DNA from: Luteolibacter luteus | GTDB taxonomy: Bacteria; Verrucomicrobiota; Verrucomicrobiia; Verrucomicrobiales; Akkermansiaceae | Direction: 5' to 3' | NCBI RefSeq assembly: GCF_012913485.1 | Contig: NZ_CP051774.1 | Coordinates: 5,084,001 to 5,148,000, forward strand | Length of the DNA stretch: 64,000 nt | In this document: positions 1 to 8,628 of the stretch, in pieces | How positions within the stretch are numbered: position 1 is the first letter of the stretch | Layout of the letters: each line of letters begins with the position of its first letter | Made by a program: the position numbers and the translations under genes | The notes under the pieces: generated by a model | Told to the model about the DNA's origin: nothing | Databases searched by the model: none | Seen by the model: only the letters and a program-made list of their open reading frames with translations

Positions 1-1070
1 ACGCCTTGGTCTTCCTCGGCCCCGGCGTAGGTGTATTGCACCACGGCCTGGAGCTTCGCGGGAACGATCCAATAGTAAGGAGTGGCCACGAAGCCCCAGA
101 AGCTGCCGCGGCGGGCTGCGTTGGACTGCATTTCGGAGCCGCCATTGTCGCCCAGGAAGCCTTCTACGTTCACGCCGCCGTTACCGATGGCATATTCGGC
201 GGAGAGGGTGGTGGCCCAGCGGTAGTCGAGCAGCGAGTCCTCGTTCGCCAGACGCTCGTCGGCGTTGTTGTAGATGAGTTCCCAGCCAATGCGGAGGTCG
301 TCGGTAGCGCTGTAGATGAGCTCCGCGTTATACATCAGGCCATCGTTCCAGCCGCCCCAGCCTTCGACGTTGCCGCTGTCGACACCGAACTCGTCGGTGC
401 CTTCATCGGTGCTGTAGATGCCGAGCACGGCATTCACCGGGCCCTTCACCGCATTCACGAACACGCCCGTCGGGCGCGCGCTCTGGTAAAGCTTGTTGGA
501 GATTGCGGAACGCTCGACCGTGAGGAGGGCGTTGGAGGAAGTGCGGGCTTCCAAGCCGCCGTGCCACTTGATGCGGCCGACGTTCACCGTAAGCACGTCG
601 AGGTTCGACAGGCTGAAGGCCTTCAGCGCGTCGAAGGTGAAATAGGATTCGTCGAAGTCGACATAGTCGTATTCGAGATCGCCGCCATTGAAGCGCTGGT
701 CATCCACGAGGTTCACCACACCCTTGTAGGCGAAGTAGTTGAGGAATCCGATCTTGGCACCCAGGCGGAAGCGGCGGGCGTCCGTGTAGTCTTCGCTGAA
801 ATCCTGGCCGTTGGTTCCCTCGCCATCCACGTAGGCGGCGTTCCAGTGATAGCGGCCTTCGAAGACGATGCTCTGGATGACCGGGTTTTCCGGGATGCCC
901 TTGATCGTCCCCGGCTTGCTCGAGAGCCAGGTGCAGAAATCAAAATCCTGGAACATCGATCCGCTTTCGGCGGGTGCGGGTTCGACTGCCGGTTCACCGG
1001 CGAATGCGATGCTGGAAAGTCCGCAGGCGACGACGGCTGCGGTCTTCAATCGGATGGTATGGTGTTTCAT
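1..1070 (-). CDS. Phosphate-selective porin O/P-like outer-membrane protein (3' end missing)
   Basis: An open frame of about 356 codons runs from the ATG at 1070 off the left edge, so the C-terminus is missing. The N-terminus is a signal peptide (MKHHTIRLKTAAVVACG then an AFA cleavage-type site). The rest is rich in aromatic, Asp and Gly residues with alternating beta-strand pattern, including RRFRLGAKIGF, LSNLDVLTVNVGRIKWHGG and RSAISNKLY segments. These resemble OprO/OprP-type porins (PF07396). It sits back to back with pstS and shares a regulatory region with Pho-box-like repeats. The likely role is uptake of phosphate or polyphosphate across the outer membrane under phosphate starvation. 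The family call is by eye; substrate is inferred from context. Confidence 0.78.
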   Translation of the reverse strand, partial: MKHHTIRLKTAAVVACGLSSIAFAGEPAVEPAPAESGSMFQDFDFCTWLSSKPGTIKGIPENPVIQSIVFEGRYHWNAAYVDGEGTNGQDFSEDYTDARRFRLGAKIGFLNYFAYKGVVNLVDDQRFNGGDLEYDYVDFDESYFTFDALKAFSLSNLDVLTVNVGRIKWHGGLEARTSSNALLTVERSAISNKLYQSARPTGVFVNAVKGPVNAVLGIYSTDEGTDEFGVDSGNVEGWGGWNDGLMYNAELIYSATDDLRIGWELIYNNADERLANEDSLLDYRWATTLSAEYAIGNGGVNVEGFLGDNGGSEMQSNAARRGSFWGFVATPYYWIVPAKLQAVVQYTYAGAEEDQG

Positions 1071-1135
1071 GGTATCGAAGGCAGGGCCCTGATGAATGCT
1101 TGGGGCATCAGCAAGGCCGCGGAAATCCAGCGAAT

Positions 1136-1178
1136 GTGACGGTGACGTGACAGAATGGGATTGTGACACTCCCGTCAC
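1136..1178 (-). promoter_or_regulatory. Pho-box-like half-site cluster upstream of the porin
   Basis: On the minus strand, 1153-1136 reads CTGTCACGTCACCGTCAC: two CTGTCAC-like heptamers separated by 4 bases, the Pho-box layout (consensus CTGTCAT-N4-CTGTCAY). A second pair lies at 1163-1178, with GTGAC and GTCAC in inverted orientation 11 bp apart. The cluster is 66-108 bp upstream of the porin start. PhoB binding is inferred. Confidence 0.55.
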
Positions 1179-1252
1179 ATCCATCGTCAGCCATGCATCC
1201 GCTTGATTTCCAGCTGTCCGACCCTTTGTCCGCTAAAGGGGTTTGCGGGGTT

Positions 1253-1270
1253 TCGTGACAAACCTGTCAC
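1253..1270 (+). promoter_or_regulatory. Pho-box-like site upstream of pstS
   Basis: TCGTGACAAACCTGTCAC matches about 13 of 18 positions of the enteric Pho box. It also forms an inverted GTGAC-N6-GTCAC, the same arrangement as the pair at 1163-1178. It lies about 80 bp upstream of the pstS ATG. It is probably a binding site for a PhoB-family activator. Confidence 0.55.
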
Positions 1271-1352
1271 AGAGCGCCGGTGGACGTTTGTGACGTTGCT
1301 GGCATCCATGCCGTCGAGCGCCATTCGTGGCGTCGAAATCCATCTACATCCA

Positions 1353-2168
1353 ATGCGCAACACCATTCGATTCGCCGCCGCCAGCCTCTTTGCAGGAGCC
1401 ATGCTCGCTGCCACCGCCGGCGCCCAGACCATCAGCATCAAGGGTTCCGATACCCTCGGTGCCAAGCTCGTCCCGCAACTTGCCGAGAGCTTCAAATCGA
1501 AGAACGGCGGGGTGAAGTTCGAGATCGCCGCGGAAGGTTCTTCCACCGCTTTCCCTGCCCTTGCCAACGGCACGGCCCAAATCGGCATGTCTTCCCGCAA
1601 GGCCAAGTCCGACGAAATCACCGCCGCCCGCGCCAAGGGCATCAAGCTCAACGAAGTTGAAGCCTGCCATGACATGATCGTGGTCGTCGTCAACAAGTCG
1701 AATCCGGTCAAGCAGCTCACCAAGGATCAAGTCGCCAAGATCTTCACCGGCGCGGTGAAGGACTGGAGCGAAGTGGGCGGTGCCCCGGGACCGATCTCCA
1801 TCTACACCCGCAACACGTCTTCCGGCACCTACAAGGACTGGCAGACCCTTGCCATGAAGGGCAAGAACTACGCTGGCAGCTCCCAGAAGCTCGCCGGTAA
1901 CGAGCAGATCGCCGAAGAAGTTTCCAAGAACAAGAACGGCATCGGTTATGTCGGCCTCGCCTACTCCAAGAAGGGTGGCATCCAGCCGGTGAAGATCGAC
2001 GGCGTGGAGCCGGTGGCTGCCAATGCCAAGAAGTATGCCTACAGCCGCGCTTGCTACTTCTACGTCCCGGAGAATGCCGATGCGACCACCAAGTCCTTCG
2101 TTGATTTCGCCATCAGCAAGGACGGCCAGAAGATCGCCGAAAACCTTGGGTTCGTTCCGAATCACTAA
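1353..2168 (+). CDS. pstS: Phosphate ABC transporter, phosphate-binding protein PstS
   Basis: 271 residues from the ATG at 1353. I prefer this start to upstream in-frame codons because it begins directly at a signal peptide (MRNTIRFAAASLFAGAML, cleavage near TAGA-QT). The mature part shows the PstS-family fold: ISIKGSDTLGAKLVPQLAE at the start, EGSSTAFPALANGTAQIGMSSR, and the anion-binding loop TRNTSSGTYKDW. It delivers phosphate to PstCA in the periplasm. It is first in pstS-pstC-pstA-pstB. A stable hairpin follows it and may keep PstS in excess over the membrane subunits. Length and architecture match the short PstS class. Confidence 0.95.
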   Translation: MRNTIRFAAASLFAGAMLAATAGAQTISIKGSDTLGAKLVPQLAESFKSKNGGVKFEIAAEGSSTAFPALANGTAQIGMSSRKAKSDEITAARAKGIKLNEVEACHDMIVVVVNKSNPVKQLTKDQVAKIFTGAVKDWSEVGGAPGPISIYTRNTSSGTYKDWQTLAMKGKNYAGSSQKLAGNEQIAEEVSKNKNGIGYVGLAYSKKGGIQPVKIDGVEPVAANAKKYAYSRACYFYVPENADATTKSFVDFAISKDGQKIAENLGFVPNH

Positions 2169-2192
2169 GGCTTCCTGTCGAATTTGACACTC

Positions 2193-2223
2193 AATCCCGG
2201 CGCGGTTTGCTCCCGCCGGGATT
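2193..2223 (+). terminator. pstS-pstC intergenic hairpin (attenuator or processing site)
   Basis: A perfect 10-bp stem, AATCCCGGCG with CGCCGGGATT, and an 11-base loop lie in the 100 bp between pstS and pstC. No T-tract follows, so it is more likely a 3' stabiliser or partial terminator for the pstS message than a full stop. Such hairpins are common after genes for binding proteins. Confidence 0.55.
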
Positions 2224-2268
2224 GCCATTTCCGCGACCGCCCTTCACGTTCGCCCCGATCGCCTGCGC

Positions 2269-4212
2269 ATGTCGGAATCCTCGTCTTCCACACAAGTCCC
2301 CCTCGGTCATCCCTTTCGTCGGAAGGGGCGCGGAACCGACGGCCTGATCAAATCATTCTTTGCGGGTAATGCCGGTCTCACGATCGTCATCCTGATTTTG
2401 ATCATCGTCTTCCTGGTTCGCGAGGGTGCCGGTTTCTTCCCGGCTTACCGAACGGAGCTCGAGCTCTACCGCAAGGCGGGACTGGAGTTCGTGGACATCC
2501 CGCGGAAGGATCTGGAGGCCCATGAGCAGATGAGCTCGCTGCTGAACCGGGCCTACTATGCTCAAGTTAATGATGCCTGCCGCCGCGAGTTCCAGCGCTC
2601 GCAGGAAGCTTCCGCCCTCATGACTTATGTCGGCGAAGGCGTGGCACCGGCCCAAAGCGCACTCCAGCGCGTGGCCGAAGGAGCAGGGGAGAATGGAATC
2701 CCCCCCGAACTCCAAAAATCTCTCACCGACAAATACAAGCAGCTCCTCGAAGAAGCACTCGCTGGGAAACGTGGTGAAGGCTTGCCGCCGACGCCTCACC
2801 TCACAAACGAGGAGCGTGAAGGCCTTCTGGCCGCACTCCGGTCCCGCGACCCGCTTTCCACCGATGACCCGCCTCTTGTCACCACGCTGCAAGAGGAGCT
2901 CTCCACCCGGCAGGCTGCCGCTGCCGAACCTCTTTCCGCCTTTCGCGAGGTGATCGATGCCTTCGCGGAAACCTCTTCCACCCTCGATGCCGTCGTTTCC
3001 GAAAGTGGTGATCTGGTGAAGGCCACCAAGGAAGCCGCAACGCTTCACGAAATCGAGACCACCAAGCGTGCCACCCTGCTCGCTGCCGCGGCCAAGACCA
3101 AGGACGCCGCTGCCAAGGCCCAGCTAGAGCTGGAAGCGGAGGAAGCCGTCACCACCGAGCCCGTGGATTTCAAGACCTCGCTCGCTCCCGTGCTCGCCCG
3201 CCTGCCGGAGATCCGCCAGGCAAATGCCGCGATGCAGGCCTCTGCCGCGGAGATCGAATCGAAGCTCCCGGCGAAGCTCGAAGACGGAAAGGCGGACCGC
3301 TATCTCTCCACCTTCCGCAAGGCCCTTCCCGAATATAACCGGGAACTGGGCGACACCATCGCGCAGGCCGAAGCTTGGAAGAGCGACAAGCCCGTGGGCC
3401 TCTGGGCCACCATCACCGGCTTCATCACCGGCCGCGATTGGATCACCGGCGGTGAATGGCAGGACTTCTACGGCATCGTGCCGCTCTTCGCAGGTTCGGC
3501 GATCATCGCCTTGATCGCGCTGGCGCTGGCAATTCCCCTCGGCGTTGGCGCCGCGGTTTACACCAATCAGCTCGCCGGACGCCGCCAGCAGAATTTCATC
3601 AAGCCAACCATCGAGTTCCTCCAGGCGATTCCCTCGGTCGTGCTTGGCTTCCTCGGCATCGCGGTGCTTGGCACCGTGCTTCAGGAGACCTCGATGAAGG
3701 ATGCATTTTCCTGGGTCCCCGGTTTCCCCATCCAGCAGCGCCTGAACATGTTCACCGCCGGATGTTTGCTGGGTCTCATGGCGATCCCGACGATCTTCTC
3801 GCTTTCCGAAGACGCGCTGAACAACGTCCCCTCCGCCTTTGCCGAAGCATCTGACGCCTTGGGTGCATCGAAGCTCCAGACCGTGTTCCGCGTGGTCTGT
3901 CCCGCCGCGATCTCGGGCATCCTCGCCGCGGTACTTCTCGGCCTCGGCCGCGTGATCGGGGAAACGATGGTGGTGCTTCTCGTCGCCGGTAACCGCATCG
4001 AGATACCCGATTTCACCGAGGGACTCGGGGTCTTCTTCCAGCCCGCGCACACGCTGACGGGCATCATCGCCCAGGAACTTGGCGAAGTGCCCTTCGGCAG
4101 CGTCCACTACCGCGCGCTCTTCGTTGTCGGCATGGTGCTCTTCATCATCGTGCTCGGCATCAACTGGACCGCCCAGCGCCTCCTTCACAAATTCCGCATC
4201 GGCCACGACTGA
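2269..4212 (+). CDS. pstC: Phosphate ABC transporter permease PstC with a very large periplasmic insert
   Basis: 647 residues, about twice the usual 290-330. A cytoplasmic tail and first membrane helix (about residues 34-50) are followed by roughly 330 residues rich in Ala, Glu and Lys with predicted helix and coiled coil (for example KEAATLHEIETTKRATLL). The standard PstC core then starts near residue 400: DFYGIVPLFAGSAIIALIA, AIPLGVGAAVYT, EFLQAIPSVVLGFLGIAV, and the ATPase-contacting EAA loop around EASDALGASKLQTVFRVV. It ends at TGA 4212, sharing bases with the pstA start, so the two are translationally coupled. It is a membrane channel half for phosphate import. The function of the insert is unknown; it might contact PstS, the cell wall or a sensor. 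Confidence 0.93.
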   Translation: MSESSSSTQVPLGHPFRRKGRGTDGLIKSFFAGNAGLTIVILILIIVFLVREGAGFFPAYRTELELYRKAGLEFVDIPRKDLEAHEQMSSLLNRAYYAQVNDACRREFQRSQEASALMTYVGEGVAPAQSALQRVAEGAGENGIPPELQKSLTDKYKQLLEEALAGKRGEGLPPTPHLTNEEREGLLAALRSRDPLSTDDPPLVTTLQEELSTRQAAAAEPLSAFREVIDAFAETSSTLDAVVSESGDLVKATKEAATLHEIETTKRATLLAAAAKTKDAAAKAQLELEAEEAVTTEPVDFKTSLAPVLARLPEIRQANAAMQASAAEIESKLPAKLEDGKADRYLSTFRKALPEYNRELGDTIAQAEAWKSDKPVGLWATITGFITGRDWITGGEWQDFYGIVPLFAGSAIIALIALALAIPLGVGAAVYTNQLAGRRQQNFIKPTIEFLQAIPSVVLGFLGIAVLGTVLQETSMKDAFSWVPGFPIQQRLNMFTAGCLLGLMAIPTIFSLSEDALNNVPSAFAEASDALGASKLQTVFRVVCPAAISGILAAVLLGLGRVIGETMVVLLVAGNRIEIPDFTEGLGVFFQPAHTLTGIIAQELGEVPFGSVHYRALFVVGMVLFIIVLGINWTAQRLLHKFRIGHD

Positions 4213-5333
4213 TGGACAATCCAGAACAACTCATCCGCAAGGGCGTCCATCACGAGGCGCTGAAGGAGAATGCCGTGAAAGGCTTCCTCGGCGGCCTCAC
4301 CTGGGGCATCGTGATCATCGCGCTGCTTATCTTCGGGCGCATCTGTTGGGACGGCCTGCCGGTCCTTCTGAAGCCGGAGTTTCCTTTCGTCGATGTCGCC
4401 TTCCTCACGGAGAAAACTCAGACGCTCCACGTCTTCGACGACTCTGCCGGCACGCGCTTCAGCCTGCCTGCCACCGAGTATCACGCGTGGGTGGACAAGA
4501 ATGGAGCCGAGGCGGTCTTCAACGAACAAACCTATGCCTACTCCGGTGGTGGTATCGCGGGCCCGATTGTCGGCACCGCCTTGCTGACCCTGGTGAGTAT
4601 CGTACTCGCACTCTTCTTCGGGGTCGCCGCGGCCATCTACCTCAGCGAGTATGCGAAGCAGGGACGCTTCATCAATCTGGTGCGTCTCGCGATCCTGAAT
4701 CTCGCGGGTGTACCCTCGATCGTCTTCGGCCTCTTCGGCTTCGCGGTCTTCGTGCTCGCCGCCCCGGTGTTCACGGACACCCCTTCGGACCGCAGCTTGT
4801 TCGCCATCCCTCTCGGCTTCACCTACTTCAGTTTCCAGGGTTGGAACTCCTCGCTGATCGCGGGCTCCGCTACCTTGGCCTGTATGATCCTGCCGGTGAT
4901 CATCACCGCATCGGAGGAATCCTTGAAAGCCGTGCCACAAGGGTTCCGCGAGGCCTCGCTCGCCCTGGGTGCCACGCGCTGGCACACCATCCGCAAGTGC
5001 GTGCTGCCCTTCGCCCTGCCCGGCATCCTGACGTCCTCGGTGCTTTCGCTCGCACGCGCCGCGGGTGAAACGGCACCCATCATGTTCACCGCCGCCGTGG
5101 CCGCGAAGGATACCTTCCCGTGGGAAGGGGATGGAGGCTTCTTCGGCGTCTTCCAGAGCCAGGTGCAGGCGCTGCCTTACCATATCTACACGCTGGCCGC
5201 GCGCATCCCGACCTCCGAATACACGGAGCGCGCCCAGTATGGTTCGGTCTTTGTCTTCCTGGTGATGATCTTCATGTTCTCCACCCTTTCGATCATTCTC
5301 CGCAACCGCGTCCGCGCGAAGCTCAAATGGTAA
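4212..5333 (+). CDS. pstA: Phosphate ABC transporter permease PstA
   Basis: 373 residues; the ATG overlaps the pstC stop by one base. After the first membrane segment ([19 protein letters not shown]) comes an extra periplasmic stretch of about 80 residues containing [19 protein letters not shown], which ordinary PstA lacks. The permease core follows: [45 protein letters not shown], and the EAA loop [20 protein letters not shown]. It is the second half of the phosphate channel. Both membrane subunits of this operon carry periplasmic additions, which suggests the additions interact. Confidence 0.94.
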   Translation: MDNPEQLIRKGVHHEALKENAVKGFLGGLTWGIVIIALLIFGRICWDGLPVLLKPEFPFVDVAFLTEKTQTLHVFDDSAGTRFSLPATEYHAWVDKNGAEAVFNEQTYAYSGGGIAGPIVGTALLTLVSIVLALFFGVAAAIYLSEYAKQGRFINLVRLAILNLAGVPSIVFGLFGFAVFVLAAPVFTDTPSDRSLFAIPLGFTYFSFQGWNSSLIAGSATLACMILPVIITASEESLKAVPQGFREASLALGATRWHTIRKCVLPFALPGILTSSVLSLARAAGETAPIMFTAAVAAKDTFPWEGDGGFFGVFQSQVQALPYHIYTLAARIPTSEYTERAQYGSVFVFLVMIFMFSTLSIILRNRVRAKLKW

Positions 5334-6109
5334 ACGGATCCCCCACGAACGGCACCCCGGCGATCGCGATCGATCAACTCCGTTTCAATTACGGGGAGAA
5401 GCAGGTCTTGCACGACATCAGCCTGGACATCCAGTCCCGCGAGATCACCGCCTTCATCGGCCCCTCCGGCTGCGGCAAGTCCACGCTGCTCCGCTGCCTG
5501 AACCGCATCAATGACCGGATCCCCGGTGCCCGGATTACCGGTGGCGCTATCAAGATCGCGGGCATCGATATTTCCCGGCCGGATCTCGATATCCAGGTGC
5601 TTCGCCGCCGCGTCGGCATGGTCTTCCAGAAATGGAATCCCTTCCCGAAGTCGATCTACGACAACATCGCTTACGGCCTGCGCATCCATGGCGAGAAGAA
5701 TTCCAAGGTGCTCGATGAGCGCGTGGAATACTGCCTGCGCGTGGTGGCTCTCTGGGATGATGTGAAAGACCGCCTGCACTCCAGTGCCTTCGGTCTTTCC
5801 GGCGGCCAGCAGCAGCGTCTCTGCATCGCCCGCACTATCGCGACCAAGCCGGATATCATCCTCATGGATGAGCCCTGCTCGGCGCTCGATCCGCTTTCCA
5901 CCTTGAAGGTCGAGGAACTCCTCCTGGAGCTGAAAAAAAACTACACCATCGTCATCGTCACCCACAACTTGGCACAGGCCAGCCGGTGTTCTGACAGGAC
6001 TGCCTTCTTTTACCTCGGCAAGCTGATCGAATTCGGGGAGACGCAGAAGATGTTCTCGAATCCGACGGTAAAGCAGACCGAGGCCTACGTCTCGGGTGCT
6101 TTCGGTTGA
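5327..6109 (+). CDS. pstB: Phosphate ABC transporter ATP-binding protein PstB
   Basis: 260 residues from the ATG at 5327, which overlaps the end of pstA by 7 bases. Walker A is GPSGCGKST, the signature is LSGGQQQR, and Walker B is [32 protein letters not shown] is the H-loop region, and [13 protein letters not shown] is the typical PstB C-terminal segment. It powers PstCA. It is the last gene of the operon: the next gene is on the opposite strand one base downstream, so no phoU follows here. Confidence 0.97.
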   Translation: MVNGSPTNGTPAIAIDQLRFNYGEKQVLHDISLDIQSREITAFIGPSGCGKSTLLRCLNRINDRIPGARITGGAIKIAGIDISRPDLDIQVLRRRVGMVFQKWNPFPKSIYDNIAYGLRIHGEKNSKVLDERVEYCLRVVALWDDVKDRLHSSAFGLSGGQQQRLCIARTIATKPDIILMDEPCSALDPLSTLKVEELLLELKKNYTIVIVTHNLAQASRCSDRTAFFYLGKLIEFGETQKMFSNPTVKQTEAYVSGAFG

Positions 6110-6110
6110 T

Positions 6111-6518
6111 TCAAGGCGGCAACGGTGTCTCACGAATTATCTCGCCCAGTGCCGCAAAGAGAAATTGGGGAACGAAGAGGAGTGTTGCCATTGAGAGCAA
6201 AAGGCACCCGCTCGCGGCGATGAGAATCATTGCCCTCTTGCGGGTAAACGAAGACGCAAGGGCAAAGAGACCGGAACTACATAGGACAAGGGCAGGAACC
6301 AAAGCTCCTCTCATCGTCAAGGTGCTCATCAGGAGGTCACCCCTTGCTCCAAGCTTCTCGGCCATCGTTCCGAATCTCGCGAGGGCAGGCACGAAATAGG
6401 CGGCTGTCGCGAAAGCGCCAAGACCGGCGGCAATGGCGAAGCCGCGGGTAAGCTTGCCGGGAGCTGTGATCGCGATCTTCCCTGCGTCGGAAGCCGGTGG
6501 CGCGTAAGGGGTGTGCAC
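6111..6518 (-). CDS. Small hypothetical membrane protein
   Basis: About 135 residues from a GTG at 6518; a TTG at 6554 would add 12. There are three hydrophobic segments: LTRGFAIAAGLGAFATAAYFV, RGALVPALVLCSSGLFALAS and RAMILIAASGCLLLSMATLLF. A basic stretch (SFTRKRA) lies between the second and third. It is convergent with pstB, their stop codons being one base apart. GC is somewhat lower than in the pst genes. I recognise no family. The hydropathy supports a real inner-membrane protein. Confidence 0.55.
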   Translation of the reverse strand: MHTPYAPPASDAGKIAITAPGKLTRGFAIAAGLGAFATAAYFVPALARFGTMAEKLGARGDLLMSTLTMRGALVPALVLCSSGLFALASSFTRKRAMILIAASGCLLLSMATLLFVPQFLFAALGEIIRETPLPP

Positions 6519-6726
6519 GGAACAAGCGCTATCTTCTGCGCTAAAGCCGGTCAATGGGCCTCACCATTGGAATGGTTACCCATTGCAGAACCACGTCAGG
6601 CATTGCCGGATGCCACCTCCGGAGACGCGGCCGCGGCGTCGATCCGTCCCTCGCAATCCCTTCTGCATCATGCCTTGTCGCTCATCCGCTTTGACGGGCA
6701 CGGCTCCTGCGAAAGGCGGCAGTATC

Positions 6727-7311
6727 ATGAAAACCGAAAAACTTTCCTCAAAACACGATCTTCACGGAGTCCGCGTCGCGGTCCTCGCCACCGATGGCTT
6801 CGAGCAATCCGAACTTATGGTCCCCGTCGATGCCTTGGAGAGTTGCGGGGCTCGCGTGGATATCATCACGCCGGAGGGTGACGGGATCCGCGGCTGGGAT
6901 GAAGAGAATTGGGGGCAAATCATTGCCGCGGATCACTCCCTTGATGACGTCGCTCCGGAGGACTACCACGCGCTCCTCCTTCCCGGCGGCGTCCTGAATT
7001 CAGATGCTCTCCGCATGCTTCCCGACGCTCGCGAGTTCGTCTCTTGGTTTTTCAAGGACGACAAGCACGTCTTCGTGATTTGCCATGGTTCGCAGGTGCT
7101 CATTGACGCCGGGGTCGTAAAGGGCCGGACCATGACATCCTATAAGGCGATCGCCACAGATCTGAAGAACGCTGGCGCGAAGTGGAAGGACGAGGAAGTC
7201 GTGCACGACGGAAAGTTGATAAGCTCTCGTTCTCCTGACGATTTGCCGGCATTCTGCGCGGCCGTTTGCTCCGCGTTGGACCATGCAAAGAGCGCGGTGG
7301 GCTCACGATGA
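6727..7311 (+). CDS. DJ-1/PfpI family protein
   Basis: 194 residues from the ATG at 6727, preceded by AAAGGCGGC. The core is VRVAVLATDGFEQSELMVPVDALESCGARVDIITPEGDGIRG, then DYHALLLPGGVLNSDALR. The nucleophile elbow VFVICHGSQVLIDAGVVKGRTMTSY has the family Cys before His-Gly. This is the class I glutamine-amidotransferase-like fold. Relatives include PfpI/YhbO-type general-stress proteins described as deglycases or proteases; the exact activity cannot be told from sequence. It appears to be transcribed alone. Confidence 0.85.
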   Translation: MKTEKLSSKHDLHGVRVAVLATDGFEQSELMVPVDALESCGARVDIITPEGDGIRGWDEENWGQIIAADHSLDDVAPEDYHALLLPGGVLNSDALRMLPDAREFVSWFFKDDKHVFVICHGSQVLIDAGVVKGRTMTSYKAIATDLKNAGAKWKDEEVVHDGKLISSRSPDDLPAFCAAVCSALDHAKSAVGSR

Positions 7312-7656
7312 TTTGAGGTCTTGGCGAATGCGCTGAGGGTGAAGCGTGTCGGTCATTCGCAATATTGCGGGCGGCCTAGGTCGAGGTGCAATTGAGCGTC
7401 ATCGGTGCGGTCCTCTCGGCTGCTCCGACAGCGCGCATCGTTTGGAAACCTCGCTTGAGGACGACGCTCGGGGCTTCCTAACTCGCCCTTCTTCCGCAGG
7501 CCGGGGATGACGCCAAGTATCCGCTGGCACGGAAGAGTAACTCGAAATCGTGCAAGTTGCACTTCCAAAAAGCTCGACCGATCGCCTTCCGGCGGCAACC
7601 TGAGAACTTGTTCGACCGTTCCCTTCGACATCCCGTGTCGGTCGAGCGAAGTCGCC
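7312..7656. other. Intergenic stretch with no convincing gene
   Basis: Frames are open here on both strands, but none looks like a protein. The only structure seen is a weak 7-bp stem with TCGACCG near 7610 and CGGTCGA near 7641, just upstream of the CheR-like gene. Confidence 0.4.
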
Positions 7657-8628
7657 ATGAAGGGTTTTTTCCAAGGAACGAGAGCCGGAGGAAACTCCGG
7701 GGCTGGCGTCGCGTACCGGGCTGATCGTTTTGCTCACGTTTCCTTCACCGGGTGCCCTGACCCATCGCAGCGCGCCCTTCGGACACCCCCGGTCGCCGTC
7801 GACGCCCAGGCCAAGGTGCCTCCCGTTTCTCAGGGTGAACCTGCAGCTCCGGAGGATGATCCGGATGCAGTCTCCCTTGTCCGACAAGTCATCATTTCGA
7901 TGGGCCTCCCACTTGGCGAGTATCGCCTTGCTCCGATGCTGCGGCGGGTGCCGGCTTGTCTTCGCGCGCTCCGTGTGGGGTCTGCGTCCGAAGCGGTGGC
8001 CCTCTTGGCGCAGCGTCAGGAACTGATCCTCCGTGCACTGGAGACCTTGCTGATCGGCACCACCGAGTTCTTCCGGGACCCTCAGGTCTTCGATCTGCTC
8101 CAGCAGGAGGTGATCCCCGGCATGCTGCAGCGGAAGGCTCACCCTCGCGTCTGGAGCGCCGCTTGCTCGGAGGGGGCGGAGCTCTACTCCGTCGCCATGA
8201 CTTTCGCCCTTTTTGGCGCCCTGCAGGAAGGTCAGTTCTTCGGATCCGATTGCCGCGCAGAGGCGGTGGAGCATGCCCGGCGAGGGATCTTTGCCCGGCC
8301 CCGGTCGGGGGGCTTGCGCCAGCCCCAATCAGGCCTCTTCACGATTTCCGGAGAGGAATCCATCCAAGTCTCGCCTGAGATCCGCCGTGCGATCTCTTGG
8401 CAGACCGCCGACGTTCTGGCGGACGACCCCGGCGGTCCTTGGGATATGATCCTCTGCCGAAATCTTGCCATCTACCTGAGTCCTGAAGCCTCGGCACGGC
8501 TCTGGCAACGCCTCGCTGGCGCGCTTGCTCCAGGCGGAATTCTCGTGGTGGGAAAGGCGGAGAAACCTGCCGTCCCCGGTCTGCGCAAGATCCATCCCTT
8601 CATTTACTGCAAACATAGTATTCCCTGA
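7657..8628 (+). CDS. CheR-like SAM-dependent methyltransferase, motif I divergent
   Basis: 323 residues from the ATG at 7657; in-frame upstream codons read as non-protein. About 60 disordered N-terminal residues precede the CheR N-domain (VRQVIISMGLPLGEYR to LETLLIGTTEFFRDPQVFDLL). The methyltransferase domain has motif I SAACSEGAELYSVAM, where CheR proteins have S-A-G-C-S-x-G-E-E-P-Y-S, and CRNLAIYL, where they have CRNVLIYF. CheR methylates receptor glutamates; loss of one motif-I glycine leaves activity uncertain. The stop overlaps the start of the next gene (hybrid kinase) by one base. That coupling, and the absence of any chemoreceptor nearby, suggest a non-chemotactic signalling role. 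Confidence 0.8.
   Translation: MKGFFQGTRAGGNSGAGVAYRADRFAHVSFTGCPDPSQRALRTPPVAVDAQAKVPPVSQGEPAAPEDDPDAVSLVRQVIISMGLPLGEYRLAPMLRRVPACLRALRVGSASEAVALLAQRQELILRALETLLIGTTEFFRDPQVFDLLQQEVIPGMLQRKAHPRVWSAACSEGAELYSVAMTFALFGALQEGQFFGSDCRAEAVEHARRGIFARPRSGGLRQPQSGLFTISGEESIQVSPEIRRAISWQTADVLADDPGGPWDMILCRNLAIYLSPEASARLWQRLAGALAPGGILVVGKAEKPAVPGLRKIHPFIYCKHSIP

Noticed and set aside
6-1139. 377-residue plus-strand open frame over the porin
   Set aside because: It has no domain pattern, while the minus strand gives a signal peptide and porin-like strands over the same bases.
1161-1180. CRP-like TGTGA...TCACA site
   Set aside because: The spacer is 8 bases rather than 6, and the same pentamers recur with 11-bp periodicity, which fits a Pho-type site better.
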